Source: Bacilli bacterium (GTDB lineage: Bacteria > Bacillota_I > Bacilli_A > RFN20 > CAG-288). Taken from it: a DNA stretch of 39,693 bases. The position numbers were made by a program, and so were the translations under genes. Positions within the stretch are counted from its first letter, which is position 1. Every line of letters starts with the position of its first letter. Location: NCBI GenBank assembly GCA_022780765.1, contig JALEUS010000094.1:1-39693 (forward strand), read 5' to 3'. This document shows, piece by piece, positions 8,014 to 16,507 of the stretch. The notes under the pieces were generated by a model. That model ran no database searches. It was not told the origin of the DNA and saw nothing but the letters and a program-made list of their open reading frames with translations.

Positions 8014-8946
8014 ATGGCAAACACATTGCACATTCCTGTTTTACTTGAGGAGGTTCTCTCTTTCGTTGACAGTAAAAAGAGCTATGTAGTACTCGATATG
8101 ACTTTAGGAAGAGGTGGTCATGCTGAGGAGATTTTAAAGAAAATTCCTTCAAACAGCCACTACTATGGAGTTGACAGAGATAGACAAGCTATTGAATATT
8201 GTCAACAGAATCTCAAGACAGATCGCAACATTGAGTTGTGTCTTATCCGTACTAATTTTTCAAAAGCTGTCGATATCGTCAGAGGATATGGTGAAAAAGG
8301 AGCTGATTTCATTTTAATGGATATCGGAGTATCTTCTCCGCAGTTTGATGATCCTTCACGTGGTTTCTCCTATCGTTTTGATTCTAAATTGGATATGAGA
8401 ATGAACAGAGACGATTTAATCTCCTGTTATGACATCATCAATTCGTACACAGAAGAGGAACTTGTCAAAATATTTTCAGAATATGGACAGTGTCACAATG
8501 CTAGAAGAGTAAGCAAAGAGATCGTCGAAAAGAGAAAAGAGAAAAAGATTGAGACCACATTTGAACTGGTAGACATCATCAAAGATGTCTTGCCAAAGAA
8601 GGAGTTAAATGCTGAAGGACATCCTTGCAAACAGTATTTTCTAGCTCTGAGATACGCAGTTAACAACGAGCTAGATGAGCTAAAAAAAGGAGTTGAAAAG
8701 GCTGTTAATTTCCTGAACAAAAATGGAAGACTTGCAGTGATATCTTTTAACTTTTTAGAAGATAAGATTGTAAAAAACACTCTTTCACCGTACATATCTA
8801 AAAAGAAAGTAGATAAGTATAAAAGAGAGGAAAAAGAGGATACATTCCATTATTTGACTAAAAAACCCATCGTTGCTCTAGATGAAGAGATAAAAAGAAA
8901 TCCTCGCAGCAGATCAGCGATAATGAGAGTGATTGAAAGGAGTTGA
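8014..8946 (+). CDS. rsmH: 16S rRNA (cytosine-1402-N4)-methyltransferase
   Basis: Methylates C1402 in the decoding centre of 16S rRNA using SAM. The SAM-binding loop LDMTLGRGGHAE is at about residues 28-39, and the family signature MDIGVSSPQFDDPSRGFS with DMRMN follows. It has 310 residues, the normal length. The track start (7969) lies inside mraZ; ATG 8014 gives the typical HIPVLLEEV opening. It is part of the mraZ operon, with tight spacing on both sides. Confidence 0.95.
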   Translation: MANTLHIPVLLEEVLSFVDSKKSYVVLDMTLGRGGHAEEILKKIPSNSHYYGVDRDRQAIEYCQQNLKTDRNIELCLIRTNFSKAVDIVRGYGEKGADFILMDIGVSSPQFDDPSRGFSYRFDSKLDMRMNRDDLISCYDIINSYTEEELVKIFSEYGQCHNARRVSKEIVEKRKEKKIETTFELVDIIKDVLPKKELNAEGHPCKQYFLALRYAVNNELDELKKGVEKAVNFLNKNGRLAVISFNFLEDKIVKNTLSPYISKKKVDKYKREEKEDTFHYLTKKPIVALDEEIKRNPRSRSAIMRVIERS

Positions 8947-8949
8947 AGC

Positions 8950-9150
8950 ATGAAAGACAGATTGAAAAGAACAAACACTAAAAAAGTATCTCACGCTTTA
9001 AAAAACACATCGATCATTTTCGGTGGAATATCGTTTTTGACAACGATATTGTTGACAATCTTTTTAGTAAACGTCAATATTTCAAACAACACACTGTCGG
9101 ATTCGATAGATAATTATCAGGTAGCTAAAGATAATACAAGAGAAGATTAA
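8950..9150 (+). CDS. Small single-pass membrane protein in the ftsL position
   Basis: A 66-residue protein with a basic N-terminus (MKDRLKRTNTKK), one membrane helix (about 24-42) and a short polar tail. It follows rsmH by 3 nt with a clear AAAGGAG site. In Firmicutes this slot holds ftsL, a bitopic division protein. This one is about half the usual length, and the outer coiled coil is almost absent. No ftsI, mur or ftsZ gene follows: a terminator comes next. FtsL is an inference from topology and place only. Confidence 0.6.
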   Translation: MKDRLKRTNTKKVSHALKNTSIIFGGISFLTTILLTIFLVNVNISNNTLSDSIDNYQVAKDNTRED

Positions 9151-9182
9151 AATCTCTATCTCTCACCCAGATGATGTTCGAT

Positions 9183-9248
9183 ACAGTTTAATAACTGTTT
9201 GTATACCTCCTGTTTTAAGTTATTCTTTACCTAATCAACCTTAAAACA
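9183..9248. repeat. Inverted repeats between ftsL-like gene and terminator
   Basis: ACAGTT-TAAT-AACTGT (9183-9198) is followed by TGTTTTAAG ... CTTAAAACA (9211-9248, perfect 9-bp arms, 20-nt loop). On the minus strand an AGGAGG motif lies at about 9205-9210 without a start codon at proper spacing. No gene is seen in 9151-9252; the structures may be mRNA 3' hairpins or a small-element scar. Confidence 0.45.
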
Positions 9249-9252
9249 CGCG

Positions 9253-9295
9253 AAAAGATTACTGGTTTGAATCGTTGCCCAGTAATCTTTTTTTT
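9253..9295 (+). terminator. Terminator between the mraZ operon and thrS (convergent)
   Basis: Stem AAAAGATTACTGG / CCAGTAATCTTTT with a T8 tail on the plus strand. It also lies just past the thrS stop on the other strand and may serve both operons, although the tail on that side is shorter. Confidence 0.9.
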
Positions 9296-9299
9296 GATT

Positions 9300-11246
9300 T
9301 TACTCCATCAGATTTTTATCTTGATAAGTTCTCGTGACCTCTTTTTTCTGTATGTCTTTCTTTATTTTATTTACAAAGTCGTTGAAAGAGAGAGTCTCCG
9401 TCTTCTTCTGACCTAAGATCCTGTAGGTGACTGTTGAACTTTCAACTTCGCTGTTACCGATGACAACCGAGTATGATACTTTTTTTGTCAACGATTCTCT
9501 CATCCTGTAAGGAAGCTTCTCATTGCGATAGTCCACTTTAGATCTGATGTGCAAGTTTTCAAGTTTTTTGTTCAGTTTCTCAGCGTATTTTAACTGTTTT
9601 TCATCATCGGTTGAAACAGGGATGATCCTGCACTGCTCAGGTGCTAACCAGGTGGGGAAAGCTCCTTTGAAATGCTCAGTGATGACACCTACAAATCTTT
9701 CAATCGATCCGAAGATAGCGCGGTGTATCATGATAGGTTCTCTTTTCTTTCCGTCTTTGTCAACGTAAGATAGTTTGAATCTGTGAGGTAACTGCATATC
9801 TAACTGGATAGTGCCACACTGCCAGATTCTGTTCAATGAATCTTTGAATTTGAAATCAAGTTTAGGTCCGTAAAATGCTCCATCTCCCGGATTGATCTTG
9901 TAGGGGATATGATTGTCTTTAAGACACTCTTCAAGCTCTTTTTCAGCCTTGTTCCAGGTTGATATCTTACCTACGAATTTATCCAAAGGTCTGGTTGACA
10001 ATTCGATATGGTATGAGAGATTGAATCTCGAGTAGACCTCGTTATAGATTTTAAGAAGCCTTCTAATCTCTTCACCTATCTGATCCTCTCTTAAGAGAAT
10101 ATGAGCATCATCCTGAGTGAATGCTCTTACTCTGAACAATCCGTTTAAAGCTCCGGAAGCTTCATGTCTGTGAACATCACCTAGCTCAGCATATCTCAAA
10201 GGTAATTCTTTATATGAGTGAAGATCGTTTGCATAGACTAAGATTGCTCCTGGGCAGTTCATCGGTTTGATTGCAAAAGGTTGTTTGTCAATCTTGGTTA
10301 TGTACATGTTCTCTTTGTAGTGAGACCAGTGACCTGATGTCTCCCAGAGCTCTCTTGAAAGAATAGTAGGAGATTTGATGATCATGTAATCGTTTTTTAA
10401 GTGGAGATTGATCCAGTAGTTTTCAAGTTCTTTTCTTAAAATCATTCCATTAGGTAACCAGAATGGAAAACCTGGACCATAATCAGAGAGCATGAAGAGA
10501 TTCATGTTCTTTCCAATCTTCTTGTGATCGCATTCTTTTCTCTCTTCGAGAATTCTCAGATAGTTATCTAAATCTTCTTTTTTAAAGAAAGCAGTTCCGT
10601 AGATTCTTGTCAGAGAATCATTGTTCTTATCTCCTTTGAAATAACAGGAAGAGATGCTCAGAAGTTTGAAGGCTTTGATGACACCTGTAGATTTGACGTG
10701 CGGTCCTAAACAGAGATCTGAAAAATCTCCCTGAAAGTAGGCCGACAATTTCTTGTTCTCATCGTTTAGCTCTTCCATGTGTATGAGCTTGTACTTTTGA
10801 TTTTTAAATATCTCTCTTCCTTCTGAGATGGTTATCTCTCTTCTTTCGATAGGAAGATTCTCGTTTACAATCTTCTGCATCTCCTTTTCAATCTTAGGAA
10901 AATCCTCTATAGAGATGGTAGAAGAGGTCTTCAAGTCGTAATAAAAACCCTCTTCAGTAGCAGGTCCATATGCGAAAGATGCATCCGGATAGATGTGAGA
11001 TATTGCTTGAGCCATAAGATGAGCAGCAGAGTGATGAAGAATATCTAAAGCTTCCTTCATATCTTTTGTTATTGCTATAAGTTTGCAGTCATCAGTTATC
11101 TGATATGAGAGATCTTTCATCTCTGAGTTAACATAGACAGCAACAGCTTCTTTTGCTAAAGAAGAAGACAAACTTTTTAATGCTTCATATGCACTGATTT
11201 GGAAAGGAAACTCTTTTTTCTTTCGGTCCTTAAATTCGATAATCAT
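9300..11246 (-). CDS. thrS: Threonyl-tRNA synthetase
   Basis: Charges tRNA-Thr. Domains in order are TGS (about 1-62), the N2 editing domain with HHSAAHLMAQA (about 70-80), the class II catalytic core with the zinc cysteine in KPMNCPG, motif 2 (HRHEASGALNGLFR) and motif 3, and the anticodon-binding domain (about 545-640). At 648 residues it is of full length. The start has AGGAG 8 nt upstream. It is the last gene of a pyk-ROK-thrS operon. No T-box leader is possible because the gap to the preceding gene is only 15 nt. In Bacillus thrS lies beside dnaB-dnaI, which are also near here. Confidence 0.97.
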   Translation of the reverse strand: MIIEFKDRKKKEFPFQISAYEALKSLSSSLAKEAVAVYVNSEMKDLSYQITDDCKLIAITKDMKEALDILHHSAAHLMAQAISHIYPDASFAYGPATEEGFYYDLKTSSTISIEDFPKIEKEMQKIVNENLPIERREITISEGREIFKNQKYKLIHMEELNDENKKLSAYFQGDFSDLCLGPHVKSTGVIKAFKLLSISSCYFKGDKNNDSLTRIYGTAFFKKEDLDNYLRILEERKECDHKKIGKNMNLFMLSDYGPGFPFWLPNGMILRKELENYWINLHLKNDYMIIKSPTILSRELWETSGHWSHYKENMYITKIDKQPFAIKPMNCPGAILVYANDLHSYKELPLRYAELGDVHRHEASGALNGLFRVRAFTQDDAHILLREDQIGEEIRRLLKIYNEVYSRFNLSYHIELSTRPLDKFVGKISTWNKAEKELEECLKDNHIPYKINPGDGAFYGPKLDFKFKDSLNRIWQCGTIQLDMQLPHRFKLSYVDKDGKKREPIMIHRAIFGSIERFVGVITEHFKGAFPTWLAPEQCRIIPVSTDDEKQLKYAEKLNKKLENLHIRSKVDYRNEKLPYRMRESLTKKVSYSVVIGNSEVESSTVTYRILGQKKTETLSFNDFVNKIKKDIQKKEVTRTYQDKNLME

Positions 11247-11261
11247 ATTATTCTCCTAATT

Positions 11262-12128
11262 TTATAAGACTAATGAAGAAGCACCCATCACTCCGATATC
11301 CTGATCAAATTGAGGAACCGCAATTTTGATAGGATTCAGTTTGAATGAAGAGATGCTCGCATTAGAGATCTTTTCAAGATCATTTAAAAACAGATCTCTG
11401 GATTTCATAACTCCGCCAGAGACAGAGTATCTTTGAACATTGAACAACAACTGAAGATTGCTGAAGAATAAGGATAGTCTTTTGATCCATTTTTCATACA
11501 CTCTCTTTGCTAGATTATCTCCGCTTCGGTAAAGATCAAAGAATTCTTTAGCGTTCTTGACATAGAGTTCATTTTTTTCACACAGAACAACAAGTCCGTT
11601 ACCAGATAAGAGATGCTCAGCTTCATAAAACTCGTGATCGTATTCAATTATTTGTCTACCTACTTCAAAGGAAGCATCTATCATCTGATTGTTTATGACA
11701 AGTCCTCCTCCGATACCTGTTGAGATAGTGATGAAGATAGAATCTTTGACATCTTTGTTTGAACCGAAACGACTTTCAAAAAGTGCAGAACAGTTAGCAT
11801 CGTTAGCTATTCTTATATTATCGATACCAACGAACTCTTTTTTCAAAGCATCGTAGAGAGGAAAGTTACCCAAGATAGAGAGATTTCCACATTTTCCTAT
11901 CACATTGTCTTTGACAACACCGCATATAGAAACACCGATGCCTCTGATTTCATCAAGATAATCTTTCGATACTTCTTTTGCAAATTCTATTGCTTTCTTA
12001 AGTAAAAGAGGTGGATTGTCACTGATAGTAGCGTCTTTGATCTGTCTGACTATTTTTAGATCTTCACTGATGATAGCAGCTCTTAAATTTGTTCCTCCCA
12101 TATCGAGAGCAAGAACTTTATCTTTCAT
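11262..12128 (-). CDS. ROK-family sugar kinase, probably glucokinase
   Basis: A cytoplasmic ATP-dependent sugar kinase. The phosphate-binding loop LDMGGTNLR (residues ~7-15), the catalytic Asp in ANDANC and the STGIGGG loop are all present. The zinc-binding CxCGxxGCxE segment, typical of many ROK glucokinases, is missing, and the GEIGH element reads EVGRQ. Substrate specificity is therefore uncertain; glucose is favoured by its operon with pyruvate kinase. The track's TTG start overlaps the pyk stop; ATG 12128, with AAAGGAGG 7 nt upstream, is chosen (288 residues). The gap to pyk is 2 nt. Confidence 0.8.
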   Translation of the reverse strand: MKDKVLALDMGGTNLRAAIISEDLKIVRQIKDATISDNPPLLLKKAIEFAKEVSKDYLDEIRGIGVSICGVVKDNVIGKCGNLSILGNFPLYDALKKEFVGIDNIRIANDANCSALFESRFGSNKDVKDSIFITISTGIGGGLVINNQMIDASFEVGRQIIEYDHEFYEAEHLLSGNGLVVLCEKNELYVKNAKEFFDLYRSGDNLAKRVYEKWIKRLSLFFSNLQLLFNVQRYSVSGGVMKSRDLFLNDLEKISNASISSFKLNPIKIAVPQFDQDIGVMGASSLVL

Positions 12129-12130
12129 TT

Positions 12131-13603
12131 TCAATCCTCCTTTCTGGATATGTATTTATCTTTAGATGGAACAGTGATAACTTTCATAAAATTGGTATTT
12201 CCACTGCCTATTAAAGTACCACCTGTAACTATTATTCTATCACCAACATTTAAATTATAGTCTTTTGAAATTTTGATTGCTAAAACTTCCATCTCTTCAG
12301 CAAACTGTGGAAGAGTTTTAACATGATATGGATAGCATCCGTAGTAGAGCATGACATGTTTTAAAGTATCTATCTCGTTTGAGACAACAAATGTCGGACA
12401 TACAGGACGGGTCCTTGCAATTCTCATGGCAGTAGCACCAGAAGAGGATATAGTAAGAATCATTTTTGCATCGATAATAGCCGCTGTCTCACTGACTGCG
12501 TTTGCAATTGCATCGCTTATGGTCTTATCAGAGTTTCTAAAAGCAGTACTTCTTGACTCATCGTAGTCAAACTGTTTTTCGATTGCCAGAGCAATTCTGC
12601 TCTGCATCTGAACTGATTCAGCTGGATAGATTCCGTTTGCTGATTCTCCTGAGAGCATGACAGCATCAGTTCCTTCCTCAATTGCCCAAGCCACATCTGA
12701 TACTTCAGCACGAGTGGGGATAGGATTTCTTATCATAGAATCGAGCATCTGTGTAGCAGTGATAACTGGTTTTCCATAATGCCTGCAGAGATGAATTATC
12801 TTTTTTTGATAAACTGGCACAAGTTCAGCAGGTATCTCTATACCTAAATCGCCTCTTGCTACCATTACACCATCGCTTTCTCTGATAACAGATTCAAGAT
12901 TCTCTATAGCTTCTGTATTTTCGATTTTAGAGATGATAGAGATGTTTTTACCACCGTTTGAATCAAGAAGTGTTCTGATATCTTTGATGTCATTTGCATT
13001 TCTGACAAATGATGCAAAAACAAAATCAACATGTTGTTGACAACCGAAGACTAGATCATCGATATCCTGCTTTGAAAGATACGGCATTGTAAGGTGAGCT
13101 TGAGGACAGTTGACACCCCTTCTATCTTTGCAGACATGATCGTTTCTCACCTCGCAAATAAGTGTTCTGTCTTTTTTGTTTTTTTCAACAATCAAAAGTT
13201 CTAAATTTCCATCATCTAGACGTAGAACAGTGTTTTCAATAGCATCTTCAAACAGGTTAGGATATGTGACGCCAAAGCAAGTGTTATCTCCTAATTCGTC
13301 TGCTTTCATCTTTATGGTGACTTTTGTTCCTCTTTTGAAATCAGCAAAACCGCCTTTAAAGCACCCTGTCCTTATTTCCGGACCTTTTGTATCTAAAGCT
13401 ATAGGAATTATCACACCCTCTTCTCTTTCAGTCTCTCTTAAAGTGTTTATCTTTTTCAGATGTTCTTCATGTGAGCCGTGTGAAAAATTCAATCTCATGC
13501 AAGTCATTCCATTAGCAATCAATTTTTTTAATGTCTCTTTATCTTGACTAGATGGACCGATTGTAGCAACTATTTTTGTTTTTTTACTGATTAAATAATT
13601 CAT
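12131..13603 (-). CDS. pyk: Pyruvate kinase
   Basis: Final step of glycolysis: PEP + ADP to pyruvate + ATP. Conserved elements are TKIVATIGPSS, MRLNFSHGSHEEH, the active-site strand SKIENTEAIEN, MVARGDLGIEIP and ITATQMLDSM. It lacks the extra C-terminal domain of the Bacillus enzyme. The track starts at 13627, within the promoter. ATG 13603 (MNYLISKKTK) has GGAG 9 nt upstream and gives 490 residues. It is the first gene of the operon with the ROK kinase and thrS. Confidence 0.96.
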   Translation of the reverse strand: MNYLISKKTKIVATIGPSSQDKETLKKLIANGMTCMRLNFSHGSHEEHLKKINTLRETEREEGVIIPIALDTKGPEIRTGCFKGGFADFKRGTKVTIKMKADELGDNTCFGVTYPNLFEDAIENTVLRLDDGNLELLIVEKNKKDRTLICEVRNDHVCKDRRGVNCPQAHLTMPYLSKQDIDDLVFGCQQHVDFVFASFVRNANDIKDIRTLLDSNGGKNISIISKIENTEAIENLESVIRESDGVMVARGDLGIEIPAELVPVYQKKIIHLCRHYGKPVITATQMLDSMIRNPIPTRAEVSDVAWAIEEGTDAVMLSGESANGIYPAESVQMQSRIALAIEKQFDYDESRSTAFRNSDKTISDAIANAVSETAAIIDAKMILTISSSGATAMRIARTRPVCPTFVVSNEIDTLKHVMLYYGCYPYHVKTLPQFAEEMEVLAIKISKDYNLNVGDRIIVTGGTLIGSGNTNFMKVITVPSKDKYISRKED

Positions 13604-13629
13604 TAAATACATCTCCAAAATCAACAATA

Positions 13630-13638
13630 ATTATACCA
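13630..13638 (-). promoter_or_regulatory. Extended -10 promoter of the pyk operon
   Basis: On the minus strand TGGTATAAT (TGnTATAAT) lies 27 nt before the pyk start. A -35 box is not evident. Confidence 0.65.
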
Positions 13639-13743
13639 CTCGTATATATTCTTTCTTGCTAAATATAGAAAATTATTGTAATAAAGCATGTAAATCAAGC
13701 ATATTTAATTAAATTTTTACAAACAGAAAATGAACACAGAAAA

Positions 13744-13752
13744 TGTTATAAT
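13744..13752 (+). promoter_or_regulatory. Extended -10 promoter predicting a leaderless dnaB mRNA
   Basis: TGTTATAAT ends 6 nt before the dnaB ATG. Transcription normally starts about 7 nt past the -10 hexamer, which here is the A of the start codon itself. No Shine-Dalgarno exists in between. Confidence 0.7.
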
Positions 13753-13758
13753 TAAAAG

Positions 13759-15012
13759 ATGGAAAAAATATCTGCTGATTACTTTTTTTCGATAAAAAAG
13801 AGTTTTGTTTTATCATCGGAGGATCGAGAAGTTTTATCTTTCATGTATCTTCCTATCATAAAAAAAGAAGCTTTCTCTCTGTATCTGTTTCTATGTGATC
13901 TTTACAATTTGCAAAATTGTGCATGCTTTATAAATGGAAGAAGTTTTTTTGAACAGAATGGTTTTTTTCAAGATGATGTTTGCGATTCCATAAAAAGATT
14001 GGAAGCTATACATCTGATGAAGACATACTTGAAAAAAAACAGTAAAAACAGCGATGCGGAGTATATCTTTTATCTTTATAAACCTTATAGCGTCACCGAA
14101 TTTTTCTTGGATCCTCTCTTCTCATCCCTTTTAAAATCTGTTGTCGATGAAAAGTATCTCACACAGCTTAGAATTCATTTCAACTACACTGAGAAAAAAG
14201 ATATCGACTCTTCATACGTCGATATAAGCAGCAAGTTTCATGAGGTTTTTACTCTCCCTGAGATAAAAAACGACACTCTTTTTGTCGACTATAATCCTGA
14301 AAGCAAACGTCCAACTGGCTTTGATATCGATTCACTAAAAGAAGAACTGAACGCTTTAAACGTTCCTTTTCCAGCTATTGAAAAAAATATCGATGTTATC
14401 AAGAATGTTCATTCTTTATATGGTTGTGATACTAGGACTTTGGCTAGCTACATTCAGCAGTCTTTCTCTTTGAGCACGATGAGATTAGATTGCACAGCTT
14501 TTGAAAATCTAGCAAAGATCAACTGTGTCTTTGTTGGTAAAACAGGTTTTTCAAACAAGAGTGAGGAAAGCAGGTTTGAAGATAAGAAACACTACAGCAG
14601 TAAATATCATTCGCTGATAGAGTTCTTCTCAACCAAGTACTGTCAAGGCAAGAAGCTTAGCAAGTATCAACTATCTACTTTACAGTCTGTCTCTTCTCTT
14701 TATCCAGAGTTAGAAAATATTGCACTCATGTACGTTATCGATTATGTGATGGGAAAGACAGATGGCATTTTAAATGAAAAGTTTCTTTTCGGTGTCTGCG
14801 ATTCTTTAAGAAGCAATAATATTTATAAGTTTGACGATGTTCAGAAGTTTTTGACTGATTTTGAACAGAGAAAGAATGAAAAGAGAACAGTGAAAAGAAA
14901 AAGAGATGACAACATAGAGAAGAAAGAGAATAAAAAACAAGGATTTGAGAATCAGATTGATGATGACGACTTGTTTAAGATGATGTTAGAAGATCTGAAA
15001 AAGGGAAGATAG
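13759..15012 (+). CDS. dnaB: Replication initiation and membrane attachment protein DnaB (Bacillus type)
   Basis: In Firmicutes this protein works with DnaD and DnaI to load the replicative helicase at the origin. The 417 residues hold an N-terminal winged-helix-like region with YSVTEFFLDPLF (about 113-124). A DnaB/DnaD-type helical domain (about 295-375) follows, with KLSKYQLSTL and IDYVMGKTDG, and the tail is highly charged. Similarity to B. subtilis DnaB is at the level of domain layout and place beside a dnaI-like gene. The mRNA is predicted to be leaderless. It is divergent from the pyk operon. Confidence 0.82.
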   Translation: MEKISADYFFSIKKSFVLSSEDREVLSFMYLPIIKKEAFSLYLFLCDLYNLQNCACFINGRSFFEQNGFFQDDVCDSIKRLEAIHLMKTYLKKNSKNSDAEYIFYLYKPYSVTEFFLDPLFSSLLKSVVDEKYLTQLRIHFNYTEKKDIDSSYVDISSKFHEVFTLPEIKNDTLFVDYNPESKRPTGFDIDSLKEELNALNVPFPAIEKNIDVIKNVHSLYGCDTRTLASYIQQSFSLSTMRLDCTAFENLAKINCVFVGKTGFSNKSEESRFEDKKHYSSKYHSLIEFFSTKYCQGKKLSKYQLSTLQSVSSLYPELENIALMYVIDYVMGKTDGILNEKFLFGVCDSLRSNNIYKFDDVQKFLTDFEQRKNEKRTVKRKRDDNIEKKENKKQGFENQIDDDDLFKMMLEDLKKGR

Positions 15013-15019
15013 AAAAATT

Positions 15020-15976
15020 ATGAGTGATAACAATAATTTATTCAATATCGATGAGAGTTTGATTTCTTCTCTGTCTTTGTCATCTGCCGAGATAGAAAAG
15101 TTAGAAAGTGAGATTGCTAGACTTGAGAAAAGAGATATAGAAGGTGAAAAGATAATAAAAGATGTTTTATTTAATCTCAAGATGAGTAGAGAGGATTACA
15201 TAAAGAACATCGGTTTCTTCTACAGCTTTTTAAAAGGAAGAGAAGAGTGTATTGGATGTCAAGAGAAAAATCACTTCTTCTGCAAAAAGAAGAAGAACAA
15301 AGGAGTTATTCCAACTCTGATTGTAGATAATATGTACAAATATTTTCGTATCGGTGACACCTACTGCGAAGCAAAACTTTCTTTTGATGAGAGAATGAAA
15401 CAAGATCTTCTTTTCACTTCTTTAGATAGAGGTGATCTGGTTGAATACTACAGACAGGTAGATAACGATATAAAAAATGATGTGATGTCGATCAATGAGA
15501 AGACAATAATTGTCAATATTATGTACATGTTAAGAAGAATTAAGAAGGAACAGTACAATAAATCTTTTGTTCTCAACTACAATCATATTCTTGATAAGAA
15601 GTATTCTAATCCTGAAAAGCTTTTCTCTTACTTGATTGTAGATCAGCTTTTAAACAGTTCTTTGAGCATCTCATATTATGATTTTTCAGATGAGACGATG
15701 TCAGATTTATCAAGTGACACAAACTATTATCATGATTTTCAAACTGGTTTGAAAAGCGATATCTGTTTTATCAATAACTGTGACTGCCGTCCTCAATACA
15801 TCCCACAGTTTTTAAAAATTCATCTTCCTGAGATATTAAAAAAGAGAGAAGAGAAAGGAAAACTTTCTATCTTCTATTTTTCAAAGACCGATAAACATAT
15901 CAGCTTTTTAAAAGATAAACTTAATGGTTCTCTATCTGAGATAGAGATAAAAGAAATTTTTAATAATTTATTTTAG
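15020..15976 (+). CDS. DnaI-like primosomal protein with degenerate ATPase domain
   Basis: In Bacillus DnaI is the ATP-dependent loader of the replicative helicase. Here the N-terminal helicase-binding domain looks intact (about 1-125), with zinc-type cysteines ECIGC, FFCKK and DTYCE in the expected order. The C-terminal ~190 residues align in outline with the AAA+ domain. However, the Walker A segment (GxxGxGKT) is absent, FVLNYNHILDKK taking its place, and the Walker B aspartates (LMLDDIG in Bacillus) read CFINNCD. It has 318 residues, like DnaI (311). It follows dnaB by 7 nt. It is probably a structural, non-hydrolysing loader. Confidence 0.75.
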   Translation: MSDNNNLFNIDESLISSLSLSSAEIEKLESEIARLEKRDIEGEKIIKDVLFNLKMSREDYIKNIGFFYSFLKGREECIGCQEKNHFFCKKKKNKGVIPTLIVDNMYKYFRIGDTYCEAKLSFDERMKQDLLFTSLDRGDLVEYYRQVDNDIKNDVMSINEKTIIVNIMYMLRRIKKEQYNKSFVLNYNHILDKKYSNPEKLFSYLIVDQLLNSSLSISYYDFSDETMSDLSSDTNYYHDFQTGLKSDICFINNCDCRPQYIPQFLKIHLPEILKKREEKGKLSIFYFSKTDKHISFLKDKLNGSLSEIEIKEIFNNLF

Positions 15977-16022
15977 AAAAATCATCTCTTCTGACTAAAT
16001 AAGTGTTGAAGGAGATCAGTTT

Positions 16023-16442
16023 ATGTATTTACAAAATGGAGAAGGAAATTGTGCCAAAGCCTGCATAATCAACGTTCTTATCGATCAGTTTAAAGATGAG
16101 AAAATGGCTTTAACTTATGTGGATCCTAGCATCAAAGATCTGTTATCGATAAAAAAGGAGTTAAGCAAACACTCTTTGAATTATCAAGGGTATGAGGTTG
16201 ATTCATTATCTGAGATAACTGAGGATAATCTTCCTGCTGTATGTCATATAAATTATGGAAGAAACGATCACTTTGTTCTTCTTAAGAAGATAGGGAAAAA
16301 GACAGTGACTATCATTGATCCAGACAATGGAGTGATCAAACTTAAGAAAGATGAGTTTTTAAATGTGTTTTTGCGCAGAATACTCCTTAAAGAGAACAGA
16401 GTAAAGGATGAGAGAAACAATTTAAATTTTTTTCTAAATTAG
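16023..16442 (+). CDS. C39-family cysteine peptidase domain protein
   Basis: 139 residues forming a complete C39 peptidase, the domain that removes GG-type leader peptides in bacteriocin ABC exporters. The oxyanion Gln4, catalytic Cys10 (GNCAKAC), His83 (NDHFVLL) and Asp99 (IIDPDNG) are all in place with family spacing. A strong GAAGGAG site precedes the ATG. The ORF ends two codons after T TTT TTT CTA (16427-16433). A -1 shift there opens a frame that runs without a stop into the following membrane ORF. It may therefore be the front half of a ~401-residue peptidase-membrane protein. No substrate peptide was recognised nearby. Confidence 0.85.
   Translation: MYLQNGEGNCAKACIINVLIDQFKDEKMALTYVDPSIKDLLSIKKELSKHSLNYQGYEVDSLSEITEDNLPAVCHINYGRNDHFVLLKKIGKKTVTIIDPDNGVIKLKKDEFLNVFLRRILLKENRVKDERNNLNFFLN
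16427..16433 (+). promoter_or_regulatory. Candidate -1 ribosomal frameshift site (T TTT TTT)
   Basis: In the C39 reading frame the sequence reads AAT TTT TTT CTA, a perfect X XXY YYZ heptamer. AAAGGA, resembling a Shine-Dalgarno, lies about 9 nt upstream, as in E. coli dnaX. Downstream sequence is pyrimidine-rich with no obvious hairpin. Homopolymer sequencing error or a mutation is the alternative. Confidence 0.45.
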
Positions 16443-16507
16443 AAAAGTTTTTATTTTTTCTTTTCTATCTTCTTGAATCTTTCTTCATATTAGGTTCGAT
16501 ATATCTG

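Noticed and set aside
9150-9300. T-box or tRNA-like leader for thrS
   Set aside because: This region is downstream of thrS on its strand, and thrS is third in an operon with a 15-nt gap upstream, so no leader is possible.
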